Shown one piece after another: positions 24,190-35,045 of a stretch of 64,000 bases of DNA (positions within the stretch are counted from its first letter, which is position 1; the number at the start of each line of letters is the position of its first letter). Position numbers and translations under genes: made by a program. The notes beneath the pieces are model-generated. The model did no database searches and had not been told where the DNA came from. It saw nothing but the letters and a program-made list of their open reading frames with translations. This DNA is from Novosphingobium sp. JCM 18896 (GTDB lineage: Bacteria; Pseudomonadota; Alphaproteobacteria; Sphingomonadales; Sphingomonadaceae), in contig NZ_JAPCZF010000004.1 in assembly GCF_025938095.1 (NCBI RefSeq), positions 124,001-188,000 on the forward strand. The letters are read 5' to 3'.

Positions 24190-25637
24190 CAGGCCGCGAG
24201 CCCCGAGAGCACCGCGAGGCCGAGGAACGAGAAGAAGCCCATCACGTCGGTCGCCATGGTGACGAAAACCGCCGAGGAGACCGCGGGATCCACGTTGGCG
24301 CGATCGAGCGTCACGGGGACGAGGATCCCGGCGAGGCCGGCGATCAGGTTGTTGATCACCATGGCCGAACCGATCACCAGGCCGAGCAGCGGATTGCCGA
24401 AGAGCAGCGCCGTGCCGCTGCCGATCAGCACGCCCAGGGTCATGCCGTTGGCCAGCGCGATGCGCAGCTCGCGGCCGATCATGCGCCAGGTGTTCGAACT
24501 GGTGATCTGGTTGGTCGCGAGCGCGCGGACGACCACCGCGAGCGTCTGGGTGCCGGCATTGCCGCCCATGCCCGAGACGATCGGCATCAGCACGGCCAGC
24601 AGCGCGAACTTGGCGATCGCGCCCTGGAACAGCCCGACCACCGAGGCGGCGAGCATGGCGGTGAACAGGTTGACCAGCAGCCAGGTCAGGCGGGTCTTGA
24701 CGGTCAGTCGGATCGGCTCGTTGATGTCGCCGTCGCCCGCACCCGACAGGCGCAGGATGTCCTCGCTGGCCTCTTCCTGGATGATGTGGACGACGTCGTC
24801 GACGGTGATCTGGCCGACCAGGCGCCCGTCGTCGTCGACCACCGCGGCCGAGATCAGCGCATATTTCTGGAAGCGCAGCGCGACCTCTTCCTGGTCCATC
24901 GCCACCGGGATCAGAGTCTGGTCGCGCTTCATCACGTCGGTGAGCAGGACACCGCGCGGGCTGCGCAGGATCCACGAGAGCAGGCAGGTGCCGACGGGGT
25001 GGTGGCGCGCGTCGACGATGAACACTTCCCAGAACTCGGTGGCGAGCTGGCGGTCGTCGCGCAGGAAGTCGATGAGGTCGCCCACGGTCATGTGCTCGGG
25101 CACCGCGACGAAATCGCGGCTCATCAGGCGGCCGGCGGTTTCCTCGGGATAGGCCAGCGCGGTCTCGATCGCCGCGCGGTCCTCTGGCTCCATCTCGGCG
25201 AGGACGGCCTGCTGGTCCTCCTCGTCGAGATCCTCGATCATCGCGACCGCGTCGTCGGTGTCGAGCTGCTCGGCGATGTCGGCGATGATGCCGGCGGGCA
25301 GTTCCTCGAGCAGCAGCTCGCGGACGTGGTCGTTGAGCTCGGCGATCACGTCGACGCTCATCTGGTCGTTGATCGCGCGCGCCAGCGGCAGGCGCTCGTC
25401 GGGCTCGATCAGCTCGAACAGGTCGGCGATGTCGGCCGGGTGCAGCGGCTCGACCATGTCGTAGACCGCGTCGGTCTCGCCCGCTTCGAGCGCATCCTGG
25501 ACGCGGCGGACGAAGTCGGACTTCAGCCGGTTGTCCTCGTCGAGGCTCTCGCTTTCCTGCAAGGCTTCGGGCGCCGCGTCCGACGTGTCGGCAGCGACGT
25601 CCTCGAGCAGGTCATGATCGCGGTCCTCGGGACTCAT
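24189..25637 (-). CDS. mgtE: Magnesium transporter MgtE
   Basis: 482-residue homodimeric Mg2+ channel. The N-terminal acidic superhelical domain (repeats such as HPADIADLFELI and LPAGIIADIAEQLDTDDAVAMIEDLDEEDQQ) precedes two CBS domains (RLMSRDFVAVPEHMTVGDLI; MKRDQTLIPVAMDQEEV...VDDDGRLVGQITVDD). Five C-terminal membrane helices follow, with the pore motif IVSGMGGNAGTQTLAV. Cytosolic Mg closes the channel through the N and CBS domains. ATG 25637 (MSPEDRDHD) is chosen over the 25688 extension, which lacks family similarity. Confidence 0.95.
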   Translation of the reverse strand: MSPEDRDHDLLEDVAADTSDAAPEALQESESLDEDNRLKSDFVRRVQDALEAGETDAVYDMVEPLHPADIADLFELIEPDERLPLARAINDQMSVDVIAELNDHVRELLLEELPAGIIADIAEQLDTDDAVAMIEDLDEEDQQAVLAEMEPEDRAAIETALAYPEETAGRLMSRDFVAVPEHMTVGDLIDFLRDDRQLATEFWEVFIVDARHHPVGTCLLSWILRSPRGVLLTDVMKRDQTLIPVAMDQEEVALRFQKYALISAAVVDDDGRLVGQITVDDVVHIIQEEASEDILRLSGAGDGDINEPIRLTVKTRLTWLLVNLFTAMLAASVVGLFQGAIAKFALLAVLMPIVSGMGGNAGTQTLAVVVRALATNQITSSNTWRMIGRELRIALANGMTLGVLIGSGTALLFGNPLLGLVIGSAMVINNLIAGLAGILVPVTLDRANVDPAVSSAVFVTMATDVMGFFSFLGLAVLSGLAA

Positions 25638-25755
25638 CGGGGCAGGGTCTAGCCACGAGAGAGGCAAAAGCAACCGGGCAAGGCTCAACTATCAAGCGCC
25701 TAGGTGACTTTGTCGCGATTGCCCCTATATCCCGCGCAAACCTGAGGAGATTCCC

Positions 25756-26211
<456 letters not shown>

Positions 26212-26226
26212 TCAGTGGCCGAGTGA

Positions 26227-28353
26227 TCAGTCGATGACGACGTCCACCGGTGGCAGGCCATCGAGCCTGCGCTGGTGGACGGTCTCGAAGGCCCGTTCGA
26301 TCACGGCGGTATAGCCTGCGGTATCGAACAAAGGCTGGGTCAGGCGATTGTCCGCCAGCCTCTCGCGCACCGCCGCCAACCGCGCCCGATCGGCGGCGAG
26401 ATCGGCGATCAGCGCTTCATAATCCGCGACATTGTCGGTGACGAGATCGGGCAGGCCCACGGCGTGGAGCAGGCTCGCGCCGACGCGTGCGGCGAACTGG
26501 CCGCCGGCCATGGTCACGACCGGGACCCCGGCCCACAGCGCATCGCTGGCGGTGGTGTGGGCATTGACCGCGAAGGTGTCGACGAACAGGTCGGCCAGGC
26601 GCAGCCGCGCGAGGTGTTCGGCCTGGGGCAGGCCATCGGCAAAGATCACCCGATCGGGATCGATGCCGCGCAGCGCGGCCTCCTTGCGCAGGTTGACCTT
26701 GGCGCTCTCCTTCGAGCCCAGCAGCCACAGCACGCTTCCCTCGGTACGATCGAGCAGGCGCATCCAGATGTCGAACACGTTCGGGCAGATCTTGTAGGTG
26801 TGGTTGAAGCAGCAGAAGACGAACCCGTCTTCGGGCAGCCCGAAATCGGCCCGCGTCGCGCCGGTCTCGGCAATGGCGCGCTGATCGTCGTTGGGCTGGT
26901 AGCTGCCCGGCAGGTAGATGACCTTCTCGCTGTAGAAATCCCGCGACGCCGGGGGAATGACCACGGGATCGGCGATGATGTAGTCGATGTCGTCGACGCC
27001 CATTGAGCCCGGATAGCCCAGATAGTTGATCTGGACGGGCGCCAGTCGGCCGGAGAACAGGCGCGAACGCGCCTGGCCCGTGTAACCCTTGAGGTCGATG
27101 GCGATGTCGAGCCCGTGGCTTCGGGTAAGCTCGACGACGTCCTGATCGGCCATGCTGCGGATGTCGACGAGGCGGTCGACCTGGCCCTGCAACTGGTCGC
27201 GGACTTCCGCGTCGACGATCTCGCCATAGCTGTAGGCGGTGATCTCGAAGCGCTCTCGGTCGTGCGTACGGAGCAGCCCGGCCATCAGGAACATCGTGGC
27301 GTGACTGTGGAAGTCGGCGGAGAAATAGCCGATGCGGATGCGACCGTCGCTCGCCGGGTTCGGTGCCGCGGCCGGAGCCTGCTGGCGCACCAGGCTGCGG
27401 GCCCACAGCCGCGAATAGGCAAGTTGCTGCGCGCCATCGTCGAAGAAGGGCAGCATGATGAAGGGCGGAGGCACCAAGCCATCCACGGTCTCGCTCGCCG
27501 GCGCGGGCATGTCGCGGTTCGCCGAAAAATCGCAGACATGCATCTGCGCGAAGGCCTTCTGGCGCTGGGCCAGGGCATCGTCGGGGGTGAACGACAGCAG
27601 CAGGTCGAGCACCTGGATCACGCCGTCGTAGTCGTTGATGTCTAGCAGCACCGTGGCGATGTTGTGCAGCGCCTTGGGCGATCCCGGCTGCAGCGCCAGC
27701 GCCTGCTTGTAGCATTGCACCGCGCGTTCGGGGTCGCCCAGGCCTTTCGCTGCCAGGCCGAGGTTGTTGTAGGATTCGGCATAGCCGGGGTTCAACGTCA
27801 GGGCCTGCTGATAGCAGTTCACCGCCTCGGTCAGCGCGTTCTGTTCCTGGAAGGCCAGGCCGAGGTTGTTGAACGCCTCGAAATAGTCGGGCTTGAGCGT
27901 GATCGCGCGTTCGTAGCAGGCGACGGCCTGGGGCAGGGCGTGCTGGCGGCGCAGCACGTTGCCGAGGTTGTAATGGGCCGATGCCTTGTCGGGGTTCAGC
28001 GCGATCGCGCGGCGATAGGCGGCGATGGCTTCGTCGAACTTGCCTTGCGGTTCCAGCGCGGCACCGAGATTGCTGTGCAGGTCGGCGTGGCGGCCGTCGA
28101 CGTCGATCGCGGCGCGGAACGCGGCCTCGGCCCCGGGAAAGTCGCCGAGTGCGACGCAGGCGGCGCCGAGAATGTTGTAGAGTTCGAGCGAGGGGCGATG
28201 GCGCGCGGTGAGCGCCTGGGCATCGCGCACCAGTTCGGCGAGCTTGCCGGCTTCGTAGAGCGACATCAGCCGGGCGATCTCCGCCTGCGGCAGCGGCGCA
28301 AGACGGCCGATATTCAGCGCATCTGGATTCAGGGCAAAGGCAAGATCGGCCAT
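26227..28353 (-). CDS. TPR repeat protein with GT41 (O-GlcNAc-transferase-like) domain
   Basis: 708-residue fusion. At least six tetratricopeptide repeats (about residues 50-270; AIAAYRRAIALNPDKASAHYNLGNVL and similar) are followed by the two-lobed glycosyltransferase-41 domain (RIGYFSADFHSHATMFLMAGLLRTHDRERFEI; QINYLGYPGSMG; FGLPEDGFVFCCFNHTYKI; the donor-site HTTASDALWAGVPVVTMAG). Related to eukaryotic OGT/SPINDLY and to bacterial proteins that glycosylate flagellin or other targets. No flagellar genes are near. GTG 28380 is an alternative start; neither start has a clear Shine-Dalgarno. Target and donor sugar are unknown. Confidence 0.85.
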   Translation of the reverse strand: MADLAFALNPDALNIGRLAPLPQAEIARLMSLYEAGKLAELVRDAQALTARHRPSLELYNILGAACVALGDFPGAEAAFRAAIDVDGRHADLHSNLGAALEPQGKFDEAIAAYRRAIALNPDKASAHYNLGNVLRRQHALPQAVACYERAITLKPDYFEAFNNLGLAFQEQNALTEAVNCYQQALTLNPGYAESYNNLGLAAKGLGDPERAVQCYKQALALQPGSPKALHNIATVLLDINDYDGVIQVLDLLLSFTPDDALAQRQKAFAQMHVCDFSANRDMPAPASETVDGLVPPPFIMLPFFDDGAQQLAYSRLWARSLVRQQAPAAAPNPASDGRIRIGYFSADFHSHATMFLMAGLLRTHDRERFEITAYSYGEIVDAEVRDQLQGQVDRLVDIRSMADQDVVELTRSHGLDIAIDLKGYTGQARSRLFSGRLAPVQINYLGYPGSMGVDDIDYIIADPVVIPPASRDFYSEKVIYLPGSYQPNDDQRAIAETGATRADFGLPEDGFVFCCFNHTYKICPNVFDIWMRLLDRTEGSVLWLLGSKESAKVNLRKEAALRGIDPDRVIFADGLPQAEHLARLRLADLFVDTFAVNAHTTASDALWAGVPVVTMAGGQFAARVGASLLHAVGLPDLVTDNVADYEALIADLAADRARLAAVRERLADNRLTQPLFDTAGYTAVIERAFETVHQRRLDGLPPVDVVID

Positions 28354-28469
28354 AAACTCACGCCAGCTATCCGTCGGCACAAGACGCGCCGACCCGCGGG
28401 CGGAGGTAAACGAGCGTTAAGTATACGTGGTAACTTCGGGCCTAGGTATAATTCCCTATCCTGGCTTTT

Positions 28470-29354
28470 TCAGAGCCCGGCCTTGACGATCCATTCGTGG
28501 AAGATCTTGACCGGACGCGCCTCGAGGTCGCGCGGACGGCAGATGAACCAGTAGGAATAGGGGCTCTCGACGTCGATATTGAACAGCCGGGCCAGGCGCT
28601 CGTCCTGGCGCCGGTTGAAGTGATCGTCGTGCATGATCGCGATGCCCAGGCCCTGCGCCGCGGCTTCGAGGATCAGCTGGCCCGAATCGAAATGGTCGAT
28701 CGCCGCGGGCTGCAGCCGCGGCATGCCGATGGCCGCCTTCCAGGCGTCGAAACTGTCGGGCAGGTCGTGGTGGATCAGGAAGGTCTGGCGCGCCAGCTTG
28801 GCCGGATCGGGGGTCTTGCCCATCTCGGCGGCGATCTGGTGCGAGGTGATCGCATAGACCTTGTTGTGATCGAGCTGCACGGCATGAAACGAGGGATCGG
28901 GCTCCTTCGCCATGATGATCGCGGCGTCGAGCGTATCGCCGACGCGCGTGTCCGAATGGGGGCTCGTGTCGATGTCGATGTGCAGGCGCGGGTGCAGCTT
29001 GCGCAGTTCGGGCAGCTTGGGGAACAGCCGCTGGCCGCCGAACAGCGAAGGCACGCCCAGGTGGAGGCGCAGCACGCGGCCCGGATCGACCTGCGCCTCG
29101 ACAGCCTCGGCCAGTTCCTCGAGCTTGGGGCTGACCGCGTTGTAGAAGGCCATGCCCTCGTCGGTCAGCTTCATCGCCTGGTGCTGGCGGGTGAACAGCC
29201 GCTTGCCGGTGAAGTCCTCGAGCGCCGCCACGCGGCGCGACAGTGCCGAGGGCGACAGGCCGAGCTCGGACGAGGCCGCCTTGGCCGAGCCGAGCCGGAC
29301 CACGCGCACGAAGGCCTCGAGTGCGCGCAGCGGGGGGAGGCGGCGAACGGCCAT
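28470..29354 (-). CDS. LysR-family transcriptional regulator
   Basis: 294-residue LTTR. The N-terminal winged HTH (LPPLRALEAFVRVVRLGSAKAASSELGLSPSALSRRVAALED) is followed by a periplasmic-binding-like effector domain (LRLHLGVPSLFGGQRLFPKLPEL; DIDTSPHSD). The LPPLRALEAF start is typical of the GcvA-like group. ATG at 29354 begins one base after the corC stop, and a GGAGG site lies within the corC 3' end, so it is translated from the corC mRNA. No divergently oriented target gene is present, unusual for an LTTR. Effector unknown. Confidence 0.88.
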   Translation of the reverse strand: MAVRRLPPLRALEAFVRVVRLGSAKAASSELGLSPSALSRRVAALEDFTGKRLFTRQHQAMKLTDEGMAFYNAVSPKLEELAEAVEAQVDPGRVLRLHLGVPSLFGGQRLFPKLPELRKLHPRLHIDIDTSPHSDTRVGDTLDAAIIMAKEPDPSFHAVQLDHNKVYAITSHQIAAEMGKTPDPAKLARQTFLIHHDLPDSFDAWKAAIGMPRLQPAAIDHFDSGQLILEAAAQGLGIAIMHDDHFNRRQDERLARLFNIDVESPYSYWFICRPRDLEARPVKIFHEWIVKAGL

Positions 29355-29355
29355 G

Positions 29356-30276
29356 TCAGTCCTCCTCGGTCTCGGCTGCGCGCGGCGGGTGCAGTCGCAG
29401 CCGGGTGACGTGCTTTTCGTTGCCGGCGATCACTTCGATCCGCCAGCCGCTGTCGTGATCGACCACGGTGCCGACCGGGGGCACCTGGCCCGCGAGCACG
29501 AAAGTCAGGCCGCCGAGCGTGTCGACGGCTTCCTCGACCTCGGCCAGTCGCGGGTCGATCGTGTCGGCCACGTCGTCGAGCTCGGCGCGAGCGTCGGCTT
29601 CCCACATGCCGTCCTCGATCGGCACGATCAGCGCCTCGGGGGCGTCGTCGTGCTCGTCCTCGATGTCGCCGATGATCTCCTCGACCAGGTCCTCGATGGT
29701 GATGATGCCGTCGGTGCCCGAATATTCGTCGATGACGATCGCCAAGTGCGTGCGGCTCGTGCGCATGTCGGCCAGCACGTCGAGCGCGCCGCGCGCCTGC
29801 GGCACGAACAGCGGCTGGCGCATCAAGGTGGTCCAATCCTCGGGCGGGGTGCCTTTGGCGAGATAGGGGAAGACGTCCTTGATCAGGACCATGCCGACCA
29901 CTTCGTCGAGCGTTTCGCCGTAGACCGGCAGGCGGCTGTGGCCGTGCTCGGCGAAAGCTTCGACCACCTCGTCCCAGCTCGCCGAGGCGCGGATCGCGAT
30001 GATCTCGCCGCGCGGAATCGCGACGTCGTCGGCGTCGTGCTCGCTGAAATGGAGGAGGTTGCGCAGCATCTGGCGCTCGGTGGGCGAAAGATCGCCCTTC
30101 GCAGTCTGTGCGTCGCCGGTATCGTCTTCGTGCTCGTCGATCGCCTCCTCGAGCTGGGCGCGGAGCGATTGCTCGTTGTCGCCCTTGTCGAAGAAGCGCC
30201 GGATCGAGCGCCAAAGCGAGTAGCTACTGTCCGGATCTCCGGATCCGGCGTCTGCTATGCGGCCCTGCTCGGCCAT
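29356..30276 (-). CDS. CorC/HlyC-family CBS domain protein
   Basis: 306-residue cytosolic protein: two CBS domains (PRGEIIAIRASASWDEVVEAFAEHGHSRLPVYGETLDEVVGMVLIKDV; LMRQPLFVPQARGALDVLADMRTSRTHLAIVIDEYSGTDGIITIEDLVEEIIGDI) followed by the C-terminal CorC_HlyC domain (LTFVLAGQVPPVGTVVDHDSGWRIEVI). Implicated in Mg/Co homeostasis. Start is uncertain: ATG 30276 lies just after the ybeY stop; ATG 30315 or 30309 would overlap ybeY. In many alphaproteobacteria lnt follows; here a LysR gene does. Confidence 0.88.
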   Translation of the reverse strand: MAEQGRIADAGSGDPDSSYSLWRSIRRFFDKGDNEQSLRAQLEEAIDEHEDDTGDAQTAKGDLSPTERQMLRNLLHFSEHDADDVAIPRGEIIAIRASASWDEVVEAFAEHGHSRLPVYGETLDEVVGMVLIKDVFPYLAKGTPPEDWTTLMRQPLFVPQARGALDVLADMRTSRTHLAIVIDEYSGTDGIITIEDLVEEIIGDIEDEHDDAPEALIVPIEDGMWEADARAELDDVADTIDPRLAEVEEAVDTLGGLTFVLAGQVPPVGTVVDHDSGWRIEVIAGNEKHVTRLRLHPPRAAETEED

Positions 30277-30283
30277 TCCCTGT

Positions 30284-30790
30284 TCAAGCCCCTGTTGCGT
30301 CGTTTGCATCCCCATATGGGTCCGCAATGCCCATCAGGGCAAGCGCTTTGATTTCCAGCGCCTCCATCGCGGCGGCATCCGCGGGCGAAATCTCGTGATC
30401 GAGGCCAGCCAGGTGCAGCAGTCCGTGGACGATCAGATGGGCCGTGTGATCCTCGAAGGCGACGCCATTCTCCTCGGCCTCGCGCTTGCAGGTTTCGCAA
30501 GCGAGGCTGATGTCGCCGAGCAGTTCGGGCGGGCCATCGGCGGCGAGATCGATCAATTCGTCGCGTTCGAGCATCGGAAAGGACAGCACGTTGGTCGGCT
30601 TGTCCTTGGCGCGCCATTCGCGGTTGAGCGTGTGGACTTCGGCATCCGAGGTGAACAGCAGGCTGGCGGTCAGCCGCGGGTTGTCGAGCTCGGGCGCGAC
30701 TTCGCAGGCGGCCTCGGCCGCGCGTTCGGCCAGGTCCGCCCAGTCGAAGGCAGGCGGCCAGGGGGCTTCGATGTCGAGATCCAGGTCCAT
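30284..30790 (-). CDS. ybeY: Endoribonuclease / rRNA maturation factor YbeY
   Basis: 168-residue zinc metalloprotein required for 16S rRNA 3'-end maturation and ribosome quality control. The diagnostic metal site [11 protein letters not shown] (within [14 protein letters not shown]) is complete, and [20 protein letters not shown] is the family strand. ATG at 30790 ([10 protein letters not shown]). A palindromic repeat separates it from upstream phoH. Confidence 0.95.
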   Translation of the reverse strand: MDLDLDIEAPWPPAFDWADLAERAAEAACEVAPELDNPRLTASLLFTSDAEVHTLNREWRAKDKPTNVLSFPMLERDELIDLAADGPPELLGDISLACETCKREAEENGVAFEDHTAHLIVHGLLHLAGLDHEISPADAAAMEALEIKALALMGIADPYGDANDATGA

Positions 30791-30804
30791 AATTTTCTTC
30801 CTGA

Positions 30805-30963
30805 GATCCTCCCTGTTTTTCTCCGCAGGAGACAAATGGGGAGGGAGACCGCCAGGCCCGCAGGGGCTGGTGGTGGAGGGGGTCTTGCGCGACTTACCCC
30901 TCCACCACCCGCTTTGCGGGCGGTCCCCCTCCCCATTTGCGCTTCGCGAAAACGGGGAGGATC
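30805..30963. repeat. Dispersed palindromic intergenic repeat, inverted pair (copy B)
   Basis: The outer arms are GATCCTCCC... and ...GGGGAGGATC. Inner elements are GGGGAGGGAGACCGCCAGGCCCGCAGGGGCTGGTGGTGGAGGGGGTC and its inverted partner (CCCCTCCACCACCCGCTTTGCGGGCGGTCCCCCTCCCC). It shares the TCCTCCCC/GGTGGAGGGGG modules with copy A at 7942-8073. It lies between phoH and ybeY inside an otherwise co-oriented operon. Confidence 0.8.
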
Positions 30964-30968
30964 TGAAC

Positions 30969-31994
30969 TTAAGCGTTCGGCCCTTCGTAGGCCTCGACGA
31001 TGCGTCCGACGATCGGGTGGCGGACCACGTCGGCCGTGCTGAAGCGCACGACGCCGATGCCGTCGACCCCTTCGAGCCGGCGCACTGCGTCGGCCAGGCC
31101 GCTCTGGGCATCGCCGCCGGGGATGTCGACCTGCCGCGGATCGCCGCAGATCACCATGCGGCTGTTCTGGCCGAAGCGCGTGAGGAACATCTTCATCTGC
31201 GCCTGGGTGGTGTTCTGCGCCTCGTCGAGGATGACGAAGGCATCGGCCAGGGTGCGGCCGCGCATGAAGGCGATCGGCGCGATCTCGATCTCGCCCGAGG
31301 CCATGCGCCGCTCGACCTGTTCGGGCGGCATGCAGTCGTAGAGCGCGTCGTAGATCGGGCGGAGATAGGGATCGACCTTCTCCTTCATGTCGCCGGGCAG
31401 GAAGCCCAGCCGCTCGCCTGCCTCGACCGCGGGGCGCGACAGGATCAGCCGCTGGACCGATCCGGTCATCAGCTGCTGCACGGCCTGGGCGACCGCGAGA
31501 TAGGTCTTGCCGGTACCGGCGGGACCCAGCGCGAAGATCACGTCCTTGGAATTCAGCGCCTTCATGTAGTCGATCTGCACGCCCGAGCGCGGCACGATCG
31601 TCTTCTTGCGCGTACGGATCATGATCGGCGGCGCGTCGTGGCTGCCGGTGATGATGCCTTCGAGGGTCGGCTCGCTCGACATGGCGATCAGCGATTCCAC
31701 CGCGCCCGAGTCGAGCTCGTGTCCCTGTTCGAGCCTTTGGTACATGCCCTTGAGCACGTCGCGTGCGCGGGCCACCGCATCGTCCGGGCCTTCGATCTGC
31801 ACGCGATCACCGCGAGCCGCGATATAGACGCCGAGCCGGTTTTCGATCTGCACGAGATTGGCGTCGTACTGGCCGAACACGGCTCCGAGCAGGGTCTGCT
31901 CGTCGAACTGTACCTCGATCCGGGCTCTGCGGGGTGTCTCCGGACGACGAAGTTGCGCCAGATCACTGTCGGCGCGGGCGGGCTTTCGGGCCAT
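30969..31994 (-). CDS. phoH: PhoH-family ATPase
   Basis: 341-residue PhoH-like protein with an N-terminal KH-like RNA-binding region (about residues 25-90). The ATPase domain has Walker A GPAGTGKT (157-164), the PhoH signature [18 protein letters not shown], Walker [10 protein letters not shown] and the sensor region [17 protein letters not shown]. Functionally linked to YbeY and RNA metabolism in many genomes. ATG at 31994; the extension to 32072 lacks family similarity. Confidence 0.93.
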   Translation of the reverse strand: MARKPARADSDLAQLRRPETPRRARIEVQFDEQTLLGAVFGQYDANLVQIENRLGVYIAARGDRVQIEGPDDAVARARDVLKGMYQRLEQGHELDSGAVESLIAMSSEPTLEGIITGSHDAPPIMIRTRKKTIVPRSGVQIDYMKALNSKDVIFALGPAGTGKTYLAVAQAVQQLMTGSVQRLILSRPAVEAGERLGFLPGDMKEKVDPYLRPIYDALYDCMPPEQVERRMASGEIEIAPIAFMRGRTLADAFVILDEAQNTTQAQMKMFLTRFGQNSRMVICGDPRQVDIPGGDAQSGLADAVRRLEGVDGIGVVRFSTADVVRHPIVGRIVEAYEGPNA

Positions 31995-32109
31995 GCGCTC
32001 CTTTCGATGCGAGGCCGGAGCGGCCTCATGAGTCGAAAGATAATCCTGCCATGTTGCAGTGCAAGGACGCATGCGTCCCGGCGTGGTGGAAAACTGGCCG
32101 AATTCGGGA

Positions 32110-33444
32110 TCAGACAGCGGTTAATGCGACGAGCCGCGCGCTCAGCGAATTGGCGCCGGCCTCGATCAGGTCGACCGTGACGATGTCGCCGATCGCCGCC
32201 TCGCCGACAAAGTGCGCCGATTGCAGCCAGGGGGTCTTGCCCAGCCACTGGCCCGGCAGCTTGCCCTTGCGCTCGACCAGCACCTCGCAGCGGCGGCCGA
32301 CCGTGGCCTGGTTGAAGGCGACCTGGCTGCGGTTGAGCGCGTCCTGCAGCCGCTGCAGCCTGTTGTCCATCACGTCTGCCGGAACCTGACCGTCCATCGT
32401 TGCCGCGGGAGTGCCCGGGCGCGGGCTGTACTTGAAGCTGAAGCACTGCGCGTAACCGACCGCTTCGACCAGCGCGAGCGTCTCGGCGAACTCGGCCTCG
32501 GTCTCGCCGGGGAAGCCGACGATGAAGTCGCCCGACAGCGCGATGTCGGGGCGCACCGCGCGCACCTTGTCGAGCACCTTGAGGTAGCTTTCGGCGGTGT
32601 GGCTGCGGTTCATCGCCTTGAGCACGCGATCACTGCCCGCCTGGACCGGCAGGTGCAGGAACGGCATCAGCTTGGGATTGTCGCGGTGCGCGGCGATCAG
32701 CGCGTCGGTCATGTCGTTGGGATGGCTGGTGGTGTAGCGGATGCGGCGCAAATCCGGCAGCTTCGCCAGGTGTAAAGCCAGGCCTTCTAGTCCGACCGCG
32801 CGGCCCGAAAAATCCTCGCCGGTCCAGGCGTTTACGTTCTGCCCCAACAGGGTGATCTCGCGCGCGCCGGCCGCCACCAGCCGCTCGGCCTCCGCGATCA
32901 GGTCCTTGAACGGCCGCGATATTTCGGCCCCACGGGTGTAAGGAACCACGCAATAGGTGCAGAACTTGTCGCAGCCTTCCTGCACCGTCAGGAAGGCGCT
33001 GGGGCCGGACTTGCGCCGGGCCGGCAGGGCGTCGAACTTGGTCTCGGCCGGCATGTCGGTATCGGTCACCCGCCGCCCCGCCTGAGCCTCGGCGATCATC
33101 TCGGGCAGGCGGTGATAGGCCTGCGGCCCGACCACCATCTTGACCGCCGGCGCGCGGGTCATGATCTCCTCGCCCTCGGCCTGAGCGACGCACCCGGCCA
33201 CTGCGATCAGCGGGCTCGACCCGTCCTTGCGGCGCAGCCGGCCGATGTCCGAATAGACCTTCTCCGCCGCCTTCTCGCGAATGTGGCAGGTGTTGAGCAC
33301 GACCAGATCGGCGTCGTTACCCTCGGCCGCCGGCGACAGGCCCTGGCTCGCGAGCAGCTCGGCCATGCGCTCGCCGTCATAGACGTTCATCTGGCAGCCG
33401 AAGCTCTTGACGCGATAGGTCTGGGGGGCGGGAGTGGAGGCCAT
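32110..33444 (-). CDS. miaB: tRNA-2-methylthio-N6-dimethylallyladenosine synthase
   Basis: 444-residue radical-SAM methylthiotransferase that converts i6A37 to ms2i6A37 in tRNA. The N-terminal UPF0004 domain carries three Cys ligands ([24 protein letters not shown]). The radical-SAM cluster motif is [17 protein letters not shown], and a C-terminal TRAM domain follows ([25 protein letters not shown]). Normal length. It leads the miaB-phoH-ybeY-corC-lysR strand group, with a 115-nt gap to phoH. Confidence 0.96.
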   Translation of the reverse strand: MASTPAPQTYRVKSFGCQMNVYDGERMAELLASQGLSPAAEGNDADLVVLNTCHIREKAAEKVYSDIGRLRRKDGSSPLIAVAGCVAQAEGEEIMTRAPAVKMVVGPQAYHRLPEMIAEAQAGRRVTDTDMPAETKFDALPARRKSGPSAFLTVQEGCDKFCTYCVVPYTRGAEISRPFKDLIAEAERLVAAGAREITLLGQNVNAWTGEDFSGRAVGLEGLALHLAKLPDLRRIRYTTSHPNDMTDALIAAHRDNPKLMPFLHLPVQAGSDRVLKAMNRSHTAESYLKVLDKVRAVRPDIALSGDFIVGFPGETEAEFAETLALVEAVGYAQCFSFKYSPRPGTPAATMDGQVPADVMDNRLQRLQDALNRSQVAFNQATVGRRCEVLVERKGKLPGQWLGKTPWLQSAHFVGEAAIGDIVTVDLIEAGANSLSARLVALTAV

Positions 33445-33499
33445 GGCGCGCGCCGATAGCCGAAAACGGTGCGCGTTTACAGGCCCGTGTTCGGCCCGG

Positions 33500-34954
33500 T
33501 CAGGAGCCGTAGACGATCAGCTTGACCTTGGTGCCCGGCTGCAGGGTGGCGTTGGCCTCGAGCCCGTTGAGCACGAGGAAGCGTTCGAGCTGGTAGTCGG
33601 CAAAGGCCATCCGTGCCGCCAGCACGCGCGCGGTGTCGCCGCGCTGGACCGTGACGACGTCGATCACCCGCCGCCGCACCGCCGCGGCTTCGCTCGCCGA
33701 CATCGGCGCCAGCGAGTTCAGCGTCTCGCGGAACGGCCCGATCCCGGCGCCGGCCGGGACGATCGTGACGAAGTGATAGGCGGTGTCCGCGTCCCAGCGA
33801 TAGGCGGTGACGGTCACGTCGACCTGGGTGCGGTTGGCGCTGGCGCGGGTCGTGGCATAGGCGACGGGCATGCCGTTGATCGTCGAGGTCTGAGTCGCGG
33901 GCAGGTTGAGCGCGCCGCTGCCGCTCGACAGCGAGCGGAAGACCTGGCCGACATAGCCGTCGAGGCTGCCCGAGAGCCGCCCCGTGCCGAACTGCGCCTG
34001 GCCGCCGCTGCCGGCGATCGTGACCGCGCTGGTACCGTTCTCGATCGTGTAGCCTTGCGGCGCGGTGAATTTGAAGCGCAGCCCCGGATGGCGGAACTGA
34101 CGGCCGTCGACGATGCCCTGGCGCGGGTCGTCGCCATAGGTCATGCCGTCGATCGCCGCGAAGAAGCGGTCGCGGCTTTGCGGGGAGGGGATGCCTGCGG
34201 GACGCTGCTGCGCGGCGAGCGCGCGGGTGCGCTGGACGCGATCGGCGGAGAGCGGGTGGGTGCGGCTCCACGAAGGGGTCTGCGATTGCTGGCGCCCCGC
34301 GACCTGCGCGTCGAGGCTTTCGGCCGCGCCCATCGCCGAGAGCATGCGCGGCGCGGCATAGGGATCGTAGCCGGCGGCGGACATGTAGCGGACGCCGAGG
34401 CTGTCCGATTCGTTCTCCTGACCGCGCGAATAGCCGAGCAACAGCCCCTGGCCGACCTGGCCTGCGACCTGGCCGACGACGTCGGAGCCGGTCAAGACCT
34501 GGGCGATTGCCGCACCGATGCCGGTGATCGTCGAGCGCGTCTGGCGCTTCTGCCCGTGCCGCGCGGCGACATGGCCCATCTCGTGGCCCAGAACGAAGGC
34601 CAGTTCGTCCTCGCTGTTCATCAGCGCGAGCAGCTCGCGCGTGACGTAGACGTAGCCGCCGGGCACGGCGAAGGCGTTGCGCACCGGCGAGTTGAGTACG
34701 GTGACGCGGTAATTGCTCGCCAGGTTCGTCTGCGGTGCGAGGCGGCGGCCGACGCCGGCGACGTAGTCGGCCAGCGGGCCGGTCAGTTCGCCGCCGAATT
34801 GCTCGACCATCTGCGGGTGTTGTTGCTGCGCCTGCTGGACGTCCGAGGCCGAGAGCGCCCGCGGCGCGGATTGCGCAAGCGCAGGGGAAGTCAGCGCCGG
34901 GGTGGCCAGCGACAGCAGCGAAGCCGATAGCGCCGCGAGCAACCTGATCTTCAT
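33500..34954 (-). CDS. M48-family zinc metalloprotease with C-terminal LysM-like region
   Basis: 484-residue secreted protease: signal peptide (residues 1-28), M48 catalytic domain with HEMGH (124-128) and a downstream ENESDSLG zinc-ligand Glu motif, and a long middle region without a clear family. A final segment (about 425-483, [17 protein letters not shown]...FLVLNGL...[13 protein letters not shown]) has the shape of a LysM peptidoglycan-binding module. It resembles periplasmic BepA/LoiP-type envelope quality-control proteases but lacks TPRs. It diverges from argS. Confidence 0.87.
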   Translation of the reverse strand: MKIRLLAALSASLLSLATPALTSPALAQSAPRALSASDVQQAQQQHPQMVEQFGGELTGPLADYVAGVGRRLAPQTNLASNYRVTVLNSPVRNAFAVPGGYVYVTRELLALMNSEDELAFVLGHEMGHVAARHGQKRQTRSTITGIGAAIAQVLTGSDVVGQVAGQVGQGLLLGYSRGQENESDSLGVRYMSAAGYDPYAAPRMLSAMGAAESLDAQVAGRQQSQTPSWSRTHPLSADRVQRTRALAAQQRPAGIPSPQSRDRFFAAIDGMTYGDDPRQGIVDGRQFRHPGLRFKFTAPQGYTIENGTSAVTIAGSGGQAQFGTGRLSGSLDGYVGQVFRSLSSGSGALNLPATQTSTINGMPVAYATTRASANRTQVDVTVTAYRWDADTAYHFVTIVPAGAGIGPFRETLNSLAPMSASEAAAVRRRVIDVVTVQRGDTARVLAARMAFADYQLERFLVLNGLEANATLQPGTKVKLIVYGS

Positions 34955-35045
34955 GCCGTCCTCCCCTGATCTCCGACGCCTTATGGCATCACGTGCGGAT
35001 CGCTCAAAGGTTCCCTTGAACGGCCAAACCCGCTAGTCGCGCCCG

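Noticed and set aside
24093..25652. A 519-codon open frame antisense to mgtE
   Set aside because: No recognisable domain; rich in His/Asp/Arg from reading the complement of a high-GC gene.
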